The notes beneath the pieces were generated by a model. That model was not told the DNA's origin. It was given only the letters and a program-made list of their open reading frames with translations, and did no database searches. Shown here one piece after another: positions 1-11,469 of a stretch of DNA of 64,000 bases. The stretch covers positions 3,646,416 to 3,710,415 of the forward strand of contig JABAKD010000030.1 in NCBI GenBank assembly GCA_012845835.1, given 5' to 3'. The first letter of the stretch is position 1; every line of letters begins with the position of its first letter. A program made the translations under genes and the position numbers. The DNA comes from Undaria pinnatifida. Its lineage: Eukaryota > Sar > Phaeophyceae > Laminariales > Alariaceae.

Positions 1-1350
1 TGTACTCGTACAGCGGTGTTGGAGCTGTGTGTACTAATAATCCAGGCAATTGAATCCAGGTGCGTTTCAGCTCCAGGGCGGTAGATTGCGGGTGCGTCAA
101 GGCGAAACTGGCACCTGTAATCCAGGCATTATACGAACACAACACCTTCTAATTAAGTGCCTGTACCTGGTACTCTGCACGTATGACGACAGCAGCATTA
201 CCCACAACTGGAAAGTTGGTTGTGAGGTTTTTCACTGGAAGCGTTACGACTGGAAGTAAGTACTATAGGTGGAAGTGTTGCCTCACAGGGGAAGGCGGCT
301 GTTCCATTTTCTGTTCTAATTTTGCTTACTGCGTAATCGCTCAGGGCAGCAGCCCCTACAGCAGCAGCAGTCAGTGTCATCTGACTATTCGTGATGGACT
401 TCGCGACCAAGGCCAGACACAGCTGTACGCTGACTGCTGTTGGCTATTGGCAGTTGGCAGTATGGTACTACTACTGCTGTACGGCCTGCTGTAGCGTGTG
501 TGTGTTTTTAGATCCTCCTGGAGATCCGGGTAAAAAAAGCATACGTACACATTTGTCTGTGTACCAGTTTTTGTCCATCTGCAAAACGCAGACTTGGTGT
601 TGACCTCGCCCCTTCGGTTTAGTCAACACCACGTGGACTTGCCGGCCTTCTTCGGCCGAACCCTGTAAGGTTCGCCCAAGAAGGTGAGTGAGATAGCCAC
701 CCAAAAGTAGCGTGTGTTGTCTGTGTTGTCTTCGTATTAATTAAACCGTTCTTTCTACATACCGTCCGTTGTTATATTTTTATGTGTGTTGTTCAAGACT
801 GGTGATGGATCTTGGTAGATGCATACCAGTATCGTGATTTATGCCGAAAGCTCGTGCAACAAACGGTCTCTCTGTTGCGAGTGTGATCGTAGTGTACGTA
901 CGTATGCGAGTACGGGTACCTCTCGGTACGTACCTGGTGCGTGGTAGTTAGGTGTTAATGTTAATATTATACGAAATGCTACGTACTCGTATTTTGGATG
1001 TGTACGTAGTCTAGGCGAATATCTTCCCGGACTCCGTTCAGACGGGAAAAGTTGTCGAATTGGACGATTATTTTAACCACTTGCCACACGCGGCAAGCAG
1101 CCTGCGCTGTGCTGGGATGCGGGATGTATGCGTGCCTGAAGCGCAACGCAAGGAGGTGTACGGCACGCGCAAAGGTGGCATGATTGCTTTCGTACATGTG
1201 ATGCACGTTCTTCCTCTATGCCTGGGTGCTTTTATCATAAGTGGCAGCAGGTAGAATGTTGATACCTGGTAATTAATACAGAGTACCGGCCGGTGCCACG
1301 TCTCATTTTTTAGGTCGCTATATTTTGGGTCTCAAAAGGATTCAACCGTC

Positions 1351-1512
1351 GGGCAGATCATCACCGATCCCCGCTTGATGATCTAGATCTTTCAGCCTAG
1401 TTTATGTTACCGGGTGGGAGCCGTACGATCTTCACGAACTAGCATATGTTTCCTGGCTTGGATGTGTGCTCTATGCATGCATATACAGCAGACCTGCGCA
1501 ACATCTCATAAC
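1351..1512 (+). repeat. S5 dispersed repeat (about 160 bp)
   Basis: Marked by TTGATGATCTAGAT, ACCGGGTGGGAGCCGTACGA and CCTG(C)GCACAACAT-like ends. Also at 14680-14850, 31535-31710 and 43925-44100. The third copy runs into a GATCTRTATGATCT-rich stretch up to 31920. Confidence 0.75.
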
Positions 1513-1558
1513 GAAAGCTATACGTAGTCTATTATAAAATAAAAAACACACTCCAGCT

Positions 1559-1730
1559 ACAGCTTACGCTATACCTACAATGGGACTCGAAGGGTGCGCC
1601 AGCTAGCGTTGGGCTGCGAAAGCAACTGAGTTAAATCGACACACGACGCGTATGAAAATACGCCGAAGTGTGGTGAGCTAAAGCTTTATTTTTCCCCATC
1701 CGCCGGAGGATAAAAAAAAAAAAAAAAAAA
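1559..1730 (+). mobile_element. S1 SINE-like retroelement, longest copy, with 10-bp target-site duplication
   Basis: A 172-bp element ending in CATCCGCCGGAGGATA and a poly-A tail. The 10-mer CACTCCAGCT occurs immediately before (1549-1558) and after (1731-1740). The target is the start of an S2 repeat, so this is a nested insertion. Confidence 0.88.
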
Positions 1731-1971
1731 CACTCCAGCTGTGAGATCGAAGATTTTGTCGAAACTCATCTTTGCAAGCTGTGTGTGATACTCCGTTCGC
1801 GCGTATTACTGGGAGTGTGTCCGCATTAAGGATGTACCAGGTAGGTCGGCGACTCCCCTTGGAACTACAGCGTAGCTTATACCAGGGTCAACAGGGTGAT
1901 GTTGGTCAGTCTGGGCGCGGCAACTATACAACCCGTTTTTGAGGGGGACAAATCTTACAGCTGTGGAAAAA
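1731..1971 (+). repeat. S2 dispersed repeat, split by an S1 insertion
   Basis: Body from CACTCCAGCTGTGAGATCG to CAGCTGTGG, about 240 bp. Its first bases (1537-1558) lie on the far side of the S1 element. Confidence 0.8.
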
Positions 1972-3359
1972 ATGCACCTATATAGGAGCTACTGCTGTAG
2001 ATGGTCTAATAATAGACCATGATCTGCCCGACGTGTGAAAGGGTTACCACGTACAGCAGTAGTACCAGTACTATTAACCCCTTTATGATAGAGCCCCCAA
2101 TCCCCTCCGTATACTAATTACGAGTAATTTTCCCCCTAAAACGGATTTCCAATTGTAAAGGCGTTGATGTCAACCCTTGGGCAACTTCGAAAGTTATCCC
2201 AGACTAATTTCGAGTAAATAGCCCCCAGCAACGCGGGTGCAGTCGTAAAGAGTTCATTCAACAGAGGGTTGTTGATGGGCTGTCGCTGTACTCGTACTTG
2301 CTGCGAATTTGCGATTGGCTTGTTGTTTAGCCTGCTGTGTGGCGAGTAATACCATATGAAGGATGTTCAGCAGGGCTGTAAGTAGGCAAGATTTCACGAC
2401 TAATAATATCTACATCGGTAGGTGCCTTACGCCAACTAACTGGCTTTAGTCGGCAAGTCGGCTGGCGAAACCAGCTGATGGCTAGCCGACATATCGATTA
2501 TTAATAGTAGACGAGCCAAGTTTTCCCCCCCACGGAGAGGAGGGCCCGCCAAAAAGCAAGAACAAGGATCCCGCATTGAGCACTCCTCCCTATGAGTCGG
2601 AAATCCAATAGATCGGATAGTCAGCACGTCCGGGAAACGACCAACTGTTTGTCCGACTACTAAATGGTTGGCGAATTAAGTCGCACCGGCTCACTGAGGG
2701 CTTACAGCTCTACTTTTCAGGCTTCCTTTCTATGGCTGGTTTTGTGTTCACGTTGCAGTTTAGCTTAATTCTTTAAGTACTACGAGTATCGCAAAAATGA
2801 TCCTGCTCGAGTACCGAGTCGTTTGCCCCCGAATGTGAGGACACACCAGCGGCGATCGGCCTGTCACTTCTTCTGTTTATACCTTGTACCTGGTTTTTAC
2901 CAGGTACCTGAATACCTGGAAATGCTATTTGGTTGTACGAGAGGGGTCAACAGAGTAGTAGATAACGCAATTCGACTCGAGCCGACGAGGGAAGAAAGTG
3001 CGTGAGGCGATAAAAATGAAGGCGCGTACCGTGATGGGAAGGGGGGGAAAAGACCCTTCTTAGTGATCCCCGATCTGAGTTACGTTTAGGGGAGAAGGAG
3101 AAAGAGAAACGTGCGAAGAGAACAGATGGCATGAGCCAAAAAGAAAGAAAGAAAAAAGTTGAGTATAAAGATACCGCCGGCGGTAGGCGTGTAATTTGTT
3201 CTGTCTTGGCTGTAAGCTATCGCCACGGGGCGTTTTCTGACCGGCTTAGCCCATACTTCGGGGTCAGACAGAACGGTATCGTATTCGTGTATGCGTCACA
3301 GGACGGATCATACAAAGGGCACGCACACGATCTTGTTCGTCCTTATAAATATACCAGGA

Positions 3360-3535
3360 TACTCCAGACCACGCTTGCTTTTAGCGACTGCTATAGAGGG
3401 GTAGATAACGCCACCGGAGTCGCGGAGGTCACTTGTTTGTCTTTATTATGTACCAGGGGGGTACGAGGCTACTCCAGACCACGCCTGCTTTTAGCGACTG
3501 CCAGAGCCAGAGGGATATATAACGCCACCGCCACC
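3360..3535 (+). repeat. Two-copy tandem repeat, period about 109 bp
   Basis: ACTCCAGACCACGC followed by TGCTTTTAGCGACTGC occurs at 3362 and 3471, each followed by an AACGCCACCG motif. Confidence 0.75.
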
Positions 3536-4971
3536 GACCGGTGGCCTGCCTATAGGTGGCCCGTAACGCGCAGCGGGGGATTCCGTTATACTACCCTCGA
3601 CAACGTTCCCGACGAAGAACAGGATTTCATGGTATCGAGCTGGTGTCGAGCGACGAACTCGTTATCATCAAGCCGCACAAACAAATTCGATTGAAAGCAG
3701 CATGTAGCTGGTATAATATAAAATAAACAGCTTGCAAAGATGAGTTTCGACGAAATCTTCGATCTCACAGCTGGAGTGTATTTTAATTTTTATAATATAA
3801 TGGCGGTTAATATAATGGTGGTTGTGCTGGATGTAGGTGGGTGGAAATATCAGTTTAATGTGCAGAACACACGGACTGCAACCAAGGTTTAGTTTTCCGT
3901 TTATTTCTACCTCGTCGCCGTACGAAGTGAATCACGTTTTTTTATTGTAAGGTTGTACCAAGCGTTTTTTTGCTCTGCCTGAGGACGAAACACGTCTCGA
4001 AGAGGCATCGAAAGATAGTGTGTGCTATTCACGTCAAGCTGATCTTTCCACCCATCTACACCCAGCACAACCAGCGTCGATGCCAATGCCTCCTATTAAT
4101 AGAGAGATGGTCAACTACGAGACAGCTATTCACATTGCAAATACAGTACGATGATTTGCAGTGATTTGGCCATGCAATGCCAACCGCAAGGAACACGCGG
4201 GCAAAAAAAAAGAAAAATGCGAGCCAGCAAACCAGATTATTTGCAACGAAAAGGAAAAAAAAAATGAGGAAAAAAGAAAAAGAATATAATAATACGAAAG
4301 AAGAAAAACAAAAACACAGCACAAATTGAAAGGAGGGAAACAGGATGGCAAGAGAAAAATGAAATCAAAGCACAACATCCAGTCAGCCACTGTTAGTTGC
4401 AACACATGTAATCAAGGCCTTGATGGATCCCTGAAGATAAGATCCACCGAAGGGCACAGGTGTGTCTTTCGCTGACCTCAGCAGATAGCTGAGCAACACC
4501 CAGATAGCTATAGTAGAAACCCTCTTATTGTTATCGTGCGAGGCTTGCTTGATAGGGTCAGAGTACGAGAGGGGGTGGGCGTGGGGTAACTTTTCGTGGC
4601 CAAGCTACGACAACCGGCTCTCGTACTGGCAAGGAATACAAAGCGTCATCCCCAACGTCATCTGTCAGAGCAAGCTACTACCTACCGACGAAACCTCTAT
4701 AACAGAGCCCCGTGTTTGACGTGTTGCCTTACGTGAATCAGCATGCAGACCAAACCAAAACGAAGCCATTTACATCGAATCCCGGCGCACTTCGAAGAAC
4801 CATACTACCCGTTATTCGAGCGCGCCACTATGTGATCACAGCGAATCAGGTCGAGCCGTATCCCGAGACAGGGTGCTATCATTGGTTTAAACCTACGTAC
4901 TACGCAGATTCCGTGGCTTGTTGTACTGTCGTGCTAGTATATGTACGCGCCTTTTCCGGGATCGCACGACA

Positions 4972-5059
4972 AATTCCGAATCACATTACAGATTCCGAAT
5001 CACACGGCAGATTCCGAATCACAAGGCAGATTCCGAATCACGCGTCAGTTTCTGAATAA
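4972..5059 (+). repeat. 19-bp tandem repeat
   Basis: Four to five units with core GATTCCGAATCAC, itself containing the near-palindrome GATTCCGAATC. Confidence 0.8.
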
Positions 5060-5427
5060 CAGAAAACTGACCTTAGTTGACCAACAGGGGTGGACGGTTG
5101 GTCTATGCTCATACAAATAGCGCATACGGAGTGACACACCATAACTTTAGCCCACCCTGAATAGTCGTAGATGCAGATCACACGACGATATGGCGATGGC
5201 AAACTAAGACATGAGGAAATCGGGAAGTGGGTCGAAGATATTACTATTCAAAACAACGACAGAAAAATGAGGCTATAGATCGATCCACACCTCGTAGTTG
5301 AGGCTTAGACGCCTCTGATAGGGTTTAATCCGTGGGCTTACTGTCCAAAGAGTGCTGAGCAGAAAGTACTGGTGCAAGGGAACGCAGAATACAAGGAAAG
5401 GGGTTCCAGAAAAGGGAACATCCGCGC

Positions 5428-5850
5428 CGATGGGAAAAAGAAACCCACGCTCCCGGACGCAGTCGCGACTACACCAGCCGCTGAAGCTACCGCTGCACCA
5501 CCTGCTCTGGCCGACCCCACCATGGGCGGCGCGATCCCCACCGCCCCATTGACACGGGCCGGCATCTACAATCAAGTTGAAGAGGGAAACCGCGTTCTGA
5601 AACGACTGCACGACAAGCTGGGGTGCCTCGACAGGGCCGAGGCAGGCCGGCTTGTCGTGGAGTCGTGGAGTCGTTTCAGAACGCGGTTTCCCTATGCAAC
5701 TTGATTGTAGATGTCGGCCCGTGTGAATGGGGCCGTGGGGATCGCGTCGCCGATGGTAGGGTCGGCCGGAGCGGGAGGTGCAGCGGTGGCTTCAGCGGCT
5801 AGTGTAGTCGCGACTGCGTCCGGGAGCGCGGGGTTTTCCTCCCGATCGTT
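5428..5850. repeat. Long inverted repeat (foldback), arms about 205 bp
   Basis: The left arm 5428-5632 and right arm 5640-5850 are largely reverse complements with a loop of only a few bases near 5633-5639. Both arms encode the same Ala/Pro/Thr-rich peptide segment in opposite directions (for example ADPTMGGAIPTAP on + and ADPTIGDAIPTAP on -). A direct 12-bp duplication (gtcgtggagtcg) sits in the right arm. I do not recognise the peptide. Confidence 0.88.
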
Positions 5851-7617
5851 CAACATTACACAAAGCAGATGGCACCACCCTGCCGACGTCGGGACAGCAC
5901 CCAACTGGGTTTCGAATGCGACTACTAGAGGACCAGGATCATTGCTGCGTGGGTATGTCCTCTACTTACTGTATCTTCAATGGCGGTGTCCTTATCGACA
6001 CCATCGCCTCATTAGCCCCCAAGAGTACCCGAAAGGAAAACCGAATAAGCAAAGGAAAGGGGAATAAGTAAACCCATTAAATAAAGGGTACGAAGAAAGG
6101 GAAAAATGAAAAACGGATGAAAGAAAAAAGGGATGGAGGAAACAAAAGAACACGCATACAGTCAGTAGAAAGTAGATAATATGTGTTCACTTTTGTTTCA
6201 TGTTTAATCATCACTTTTCACGTTCCAGTTCAACTCTTGAGAGGTTTTACCTTCAGCGGCCTTCTGGTCAACAAGCCGTGGTCACAGGTCACAGGTGTCT
6301 TCCCTTACCTTCCCCGGCTCGTGCCTATCCCGCACAGGGTTCAGCATTCCCACTTTTCAGCTTTTTGTGCTCATCGGTTTTTCATCGAATTTTCAATGTG
6401 TGTTATTCACGTTAACTGATATTTCCGCCAATCTACATCTAGCACAACCAAGTGTCCGTGCTGATGCCTCATAGAGCGGAGAGACGAGCTCTACGGTCAC
6501 GAACTACGAGACAGAGATGCACATGGCACACAGCAATGAAAACTTTTCGTGCATATATTTGTGCGTGATTCTTCGCGCTTCTTTGCATGGCTTTCCAAGC
6601 CAGCTGGACGCACGCCTAATATGATAAAGGGTAAAATGAGCGGTCAAGACACTCATTTTTGAGTGTATCAACGCGTTTTTATGTGCCCAAATTGTCGCCT
6701 TCGGTGGGGCGCGGCGGCCTCCGGCGGGTCCTACGCCAGAAGCGGCCTCCAGCCTCCATCGGCCATCCGGGGGCTCCTGGGATTCACGCGCCGAGTTGGC
6801 TACACGAAGTATTAATAGTTCTCTGCATACCTACTGCTGTAGCAAGGAACACCAGGAATACCTTGTACCAGGTACCTGGTAGAGCAGTTGCTTCACGGCA
6901 CAAGAAGCCGGCGAGTGATTGACATAATTATTGATTTGTGCAACGGCACTGTTATGATATCTGCTGCGTCATATCTGGTACTTGGTATGATACACGCGTT
7001 GTTCGTAGCGGATATCCGTTCGTTTTCCCCACTGGTGCTCATATAATTTTCCAAGTATACCGTCAGAAATATTTTGAGGGTGCCAGGCGAATAGTAATGT
7101 TTAGCCAGGATGGTTTTGACGGGTGTTGAGCGTTCAGAATGTGGAGATTAAAGTAGCAGCATCCAAATCATGCGTTTTTCGCTTCCTTTCATTTTTGCTG
7201 TTTACTCCCGATGGCCGATGACACGTTTCCACTTCTTCAGTGACTGCTGCATATGACAACCGACTATTCATATCATAGGAGCTCCTCCTCCGCAATAGTT
7301 CGCGGTGTTCAACAGCGGCACGCTGCCCTTCCGTACGTACACTCTATGCGACCAGCTGTTTCATTTAACCACTGCGGCGTTTCAGAGGGAAACGTTGATA
7401 AGAGTTGTGAGTCGTCACGACTTGAGTCGCCAACTAGTTGTTAGTCGGACTAATAGTTAGTCATGAAACGAAGGTGCCGATTGTCCGACTTGTTGATGTT
7501 TCATACTTGTAGGAAGGGTTGTTGAATGCGTGATGCTTTTGGTCTTTTTAGAGGGGGCACCCCTCGACAGGGGGGAGCTAATTGAGCTAATTTGAAGCGC
7601 TCAGGTCGCATGACATA

Positions 7618-7680
7618 AACTCGGCAAGTCGGTTGGCCATCAGCTCGCTACGCCAGCCGACTTGCCGACTTATGTTAGTT
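7618..7680. repeat. Short hairpin in GTCGGCAAGTCGG-type sequence
   Basis: CGGCAAGTCGG with GTTGG is matched by CCAGCCGACTTGCCG about 20 bp downstream. The same words recur at 2449-2490. Confidence 0.6.
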
Positions 7681-9769
7681 AGTTGACTAACGGCACCCAC
7701 CGATTAGTTTTCGAGTCGTGAAATCCTGCCGACTCACAGCTCTTGAAATTGAGGATGAAAATGGACGATTACAGCATGGGGCGCTGCTGCTTGGGGGATG
7801 ATAAACTTTTTGGTGCCCGAAGTACAACAATAACAATGCAAGGGTTCGCAAGGGACGGGTGCGGCACAACCCTACTCGTGCTGCTGCGCGCTCACGCTAC
7901 TCGCAGACCCTTGAAAATGTCAGGAAAATGTCGCAATCACCGTATTTTGGTCACTCCGTGCATTGGCCCCGAGAGGCTTGATTAATAATACGGGCGTACT
8001 GCTGTACTCAACGTTTACAACGGCTGTGACGGCTGTAAAACGCTGGTAGACGACATTGCGCCCCTCTTTTCCGGAATTTATTGATCACTAACCCCCGCCA
8101 ACAAATAAAATTAATAAAGTAGGTTGTTATTCATCGGGGTTCCTATCGCTGCGCGGGCGTTACGAGCACCCCTACCCCGCACGGCAAGCGTCGGAGTACT
8201 CACGTGAAAGCAAATTAATCACATTACATTTCCTCCCCTATAGTATTACAGCGTCCCTGCGTTGTAAAAATATTTTTTTTACTGTACCAAACCCCCTTAA
8301 AAGGTACCAGTACATACTAATTACTTAATTGCCCGGGTAATCGAATGTGTTGCCCTCCTTGTTTGTTGTCTTCGCTCCGGTATGATTTTACGTGGTAATT
8401 TACGAGTTTATGATTGGCTGCGAGGATTTTGCGATACGACGGGCATGGAGTGGCCGGTGTTGCGGTGTGTTCCTAGAGTTTTCCCTTCTTGCCGACGACG
8501 CCATTTGTCAAGGTTGTTGAGGTTATTAGAGGGTGTTACGGTGGGTCCACTGCTGGTTTGAAGCTAACCACTTACCTACCTAGACTATCAATTGTACTAA
8601 TAATTATGAGCCTTGCAACATCGGCGTACTTCTGACACTCCTGTTTTTGTACGAGAGTACCTTGTACCTTGTTTCTTTTTTCCGGGGTATTTTTTCCCCT
8701 TCTTTCCCCCTTGCATGTCCATTTTGGCTCATGCTCGGGGTATGTTTCTATCTCCCGTGCTTTGGCTCCCCTTTTTATTTATTTATTTATTTATTTTGTC
8801 TTGGTTTCTTTCGTTGTTTCTCTCTTTTACAAGGTATTTTGGTTTAATGAGAAGAACACAAAGGGGGGAGGGGGGGAAACAGGAGGAGTAGAAGCCGTCC
8901 AAGGGAATGGGGGCAGGGGGGGCAACAGGAGGAATAGAAGGGAGACCGCGGTGGACGAAGGCAGGAAGGAGATGGCAGACAGGGTAGCAAGGTACCAGGC
9001 CGACTAGTAGGTACATAGCACTTTTCGTCTTTCTCTGGGGTATTTTTTTCCCCTTTGTTCCCTCCTTGCGTGTCCAGGTTTTTGGCTCGTGTTCGGATTA
9101 TCTTATTTTGGTTTTACTTTACTTTATTTTGTTTCATTTTATTATGTTTCTTTTCCGAGCTTTTGCTCTCCTTTGCGGTTGGGTTGTTTCTTCGATTTCC
9201 CCTTCATTTTGTTTGTTTCATTTTTTGTTTTATTTTTCTCTTTGTTTTTATTTGTTTTCTTATTTTGTTTTTTGTTTTTTGTTTTTGTTTTTGTTTTTGT
9301 TTATTTCGTATTTCTCTCTTCCAATGTATTTCTGTTGCTGACGTATGTATGTTGTGCCTGTCGTACCCAGTACTAGGGCATGACATTGCGTTGTCGAATG
9401 CATTACGATGCATTATCTCTGTGTCGTGGCTTGTGACCACAGAGCTGATCTTTCTAGGGTGAAGAATCAGTACGGACACTGGGTGTGCTGGATGTCGACG
9501 AGTAGAAGAACGGTTTAATGTGAAGAACACACACACACACCTTACCACACTGCTGGTATTCGAGAAAACCGTTGGTATGCCAGGTACACTTTTTCATGGG
9601 CACTTCGCCACTGGTATTCGGGAAAATGGTTGGCGTACACTTTTGTATTACATGTAACCCTAAACCATAATCCAATCAAACCCGATCAACCGATGTAGGA
9701 ATACTCTCCTTCACCCTTCACCCCTTTACACCGCCGTGCACGACTACTGCTTGTGTGCCTCGATCGTTT

Positions 9770-10110
9770 AATTGCACGTACGTGCAAGGTTTTTAGAATT
9801 GCACGTAAACTCAGTACAGCCCCTGCCGACCTCGAGAGCAGACCGAGAGCCCCCCAAAGGGTTGGGTTGGGATTAGGGTTGGGGTTGGGGTTAGGGTTAG
9901 GGTTAGGGTCGGGTCTGGGGTCGGCTTGGTCTGGGCAGCGCAACCGTCGTTTTGTGCGGACCTGCACATAGGGAGCCGCCATACATAAATCGCTATTGAA
10001 ATTACGTGCAAATATGAAAAACCGTAAGGGAGCCGCCATACATAAATCGCTATTGAAATTGCGTGCAAATCTGAAAAACCTTGCACGTACGTGCAATTTC
10101 ACGGGAGCCG
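9770..10110. mobile_element. Inverted-repeat element carrying interstitial telomeric repeats
   Basis: Ends with roughly 40-bp inverted repeats, each holding the palindrome TTGCACGTACGTGCAA followed by GGTTTTT. Inside are a TTAGGG/TTGGGG tract (9858-9922) and a 54-bp tandem duplication (9970-10024 and 10028-10079). The 26-bp word starting CTACTGCTTGTGTGCC flanks it on both sides (9744-9769 and 10111-10136). Confidence 0.7.
9858..9922 (+). repeat. Interstitial telomere-like TTAGGG tract
   Basis: Three perfect adjacent TTAGGG units at 9891-9908 with flanking TTGGGG and GGGTCGGG variants. Confidence 0.85.
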
Positions 10111-10894
10111 CTACTGCTTGTGTGCCTCGATCGTTTTCTCGAATACCTGATGTAGGAATATTCTCCTTTCTTCACCTGTTGAAAAAATAGCACACGGTCG
10201 TACACAACTACAGTACTGCTTGTGTGGGCCTCAATCTTTTTCTCGAATACCGCACGAGTATAAAAGGTCTCGTAAGGTCTACTGAATACTTTGTAGCTGG
10301 CCGTGTTCGTTCGCTCTTCCTTCCGCTCGCGTCTTTTTTGTGTTGTGATGTTTTGACTCTGATTTTTTTATTTTCAGCGTGCGTACTGCTGGAGACTGCT
10401 GGAGACTACTGCTGTAGTACCCAGCTCATGTGACGGGCATCATTTACCTGGTGCTTCGAAGTATGATATATTATGACGAGTTCTGATACCTGATATATAT
10501 AACGGACATGGAAGGCAGGCGTACTTAATCTGTGAACTGCTGTGAATCCCTTTTTTACTGCACCCACTTTTTTTTGGGACGAAGTACTTGAAATTATGTA
10601 TGTTTTTCTGTGGTGAAAAAGTTGTCAAGGCAACCACTTTGGGACTTGAGATGGGAAAAATAGACGGAAAAAAATAGCGATTACGGCGTCGATCTCGCGG
10701 AGCAAAGCGGGTTGCAAGGCGAGGGGTTTTGTTAGATTGCTTTCCGAACCATAATCCAAGGAAGCGTACAGCACGCAGGCAACACGATACTGCTCAGCGT
10801 GCTGCTTTCGCACTCATCATTTTGCTTTCGCGCTCGCACTACGAGTATTGCGCGGGAATCTAGTAATCAGAACCTAAGATGGTTATTTGTCGCG

Positions 10895-11030
10895 AGTCGA
10901 CCAGAGAGGAAAATGCTGAATTCTTCTCGCGATAAAAATGAAGGCACGTACCATAGCGGGGAGAGGGGAGGAGGGCCCGCTTTGTGACCCCGGATCTGAG
11001 TTTCTGCTGGGAGCGAGCGTGAGATACAGT
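10895..11030 (+). repeat. S3 body copy
   Basis: Contains CGCGATAAAAATGAAGGCAC, GGAGGGCCCGCTTTGTGACC and CGGATCTGAG. Other + copies: 2960-3095, 17995-18110, 44120-44260, 30350-30450 (diverged). Reverse copies: 14110-14245, 25262-25385, 45525-45655. Confidence 0.75.
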
Positions 11031-11316
11031 GCGCGGATACTAAATGGGATGTAAGAAAAAATGAAATGGATAGTGAAAGCAGTGGATATGTAGGGTTTTG
11101 TGTGCGGTAGGGGTCCTGATTACTACTTGTACTGTGTAAAGAGCCGGTTGATAAGTTCACACATCTTGATCGTTTTTTATCGCGTTTTTTGGGTCCCCGA
11201 AGGGGTTGATACATTGCTGACCGTGCTTTTGTTTGCTGTTCTGTCCGTTGCTTGTTTTTTGGTATTTTTTTTTGTGAACTCTTTTACCTTCTTTTCTTTT
11301 TTTTCTTCTTTTTCAG

Positions 11317-11469
11317 CGTATCCGGGTGGTGTACTTCGAGAAGGAGGAGTTTCCTGAGATAGAGGAGTTCATGCGGAAGGTTTCCGACACGTACGGGTTC
11401 GAGTTCCTGAAGTACGCCGTGTCTTACAAGGACGGCATGCGCGACCTCGTGGACAACTATGGTGTCAAG
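11317..11469 (+). CDS. FLAD1: FAD synthase internal exon (51 codons)
   Basis: The acceptor is a strong pyrimidine tract ending in cag at 11314-11316; the donor is aag|gtgcga. Both boundaries are phase 0. It encodes the part after the nucleotide-binding loop, starting RIRVVYFEKEEFPEIEEF and ending MRDLVDNYGVK. Confidence 0.93.

Larger units (their letters stand above)
1..11316. other. Region without a supported exon upstream of the first FAD synthase exon
   Basis: No stretch here has both a recognisable protein and matching splice sites. It may be intron of the FAD synthase gene, whose missing exons must lie 5' of this window, or intergenic DNA. I looked on the + strand for the NGGKD loop expected in the preceding FAD synthase exon and did not find it. 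The content is dispersed repeats (listed separately), a long foldback, an interstitial telomeric element, and AT-rich or pyrimidine-rich simple sequence such as a TATT run near 8775-8800 and a TTTTTG run near 9265-9305. The longest open frame, 3131-3694, overlaps a tandem duplication and resembles no family I know. Confidence 0.6.

Noticed and set aside
1-720. Possible exon ending at aag|gtgagt near 670
   Set aside because: A good donor consensus, but no frame gives a recognisable peptide and nothing fits the missing FAD synthase N terminus.
3131-3694. 187-codon open frame on the + strand
   Set aside because: It overlaps a tandem duplication and an S3 repeat edge, has no recognisable domain and no supporting splice or start context.
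4972-5059. CRISPR-like array
   Set aside because: Repeat of 19 bp with no unique spacers; a plain tandem repeat in eukaryotic DNA.
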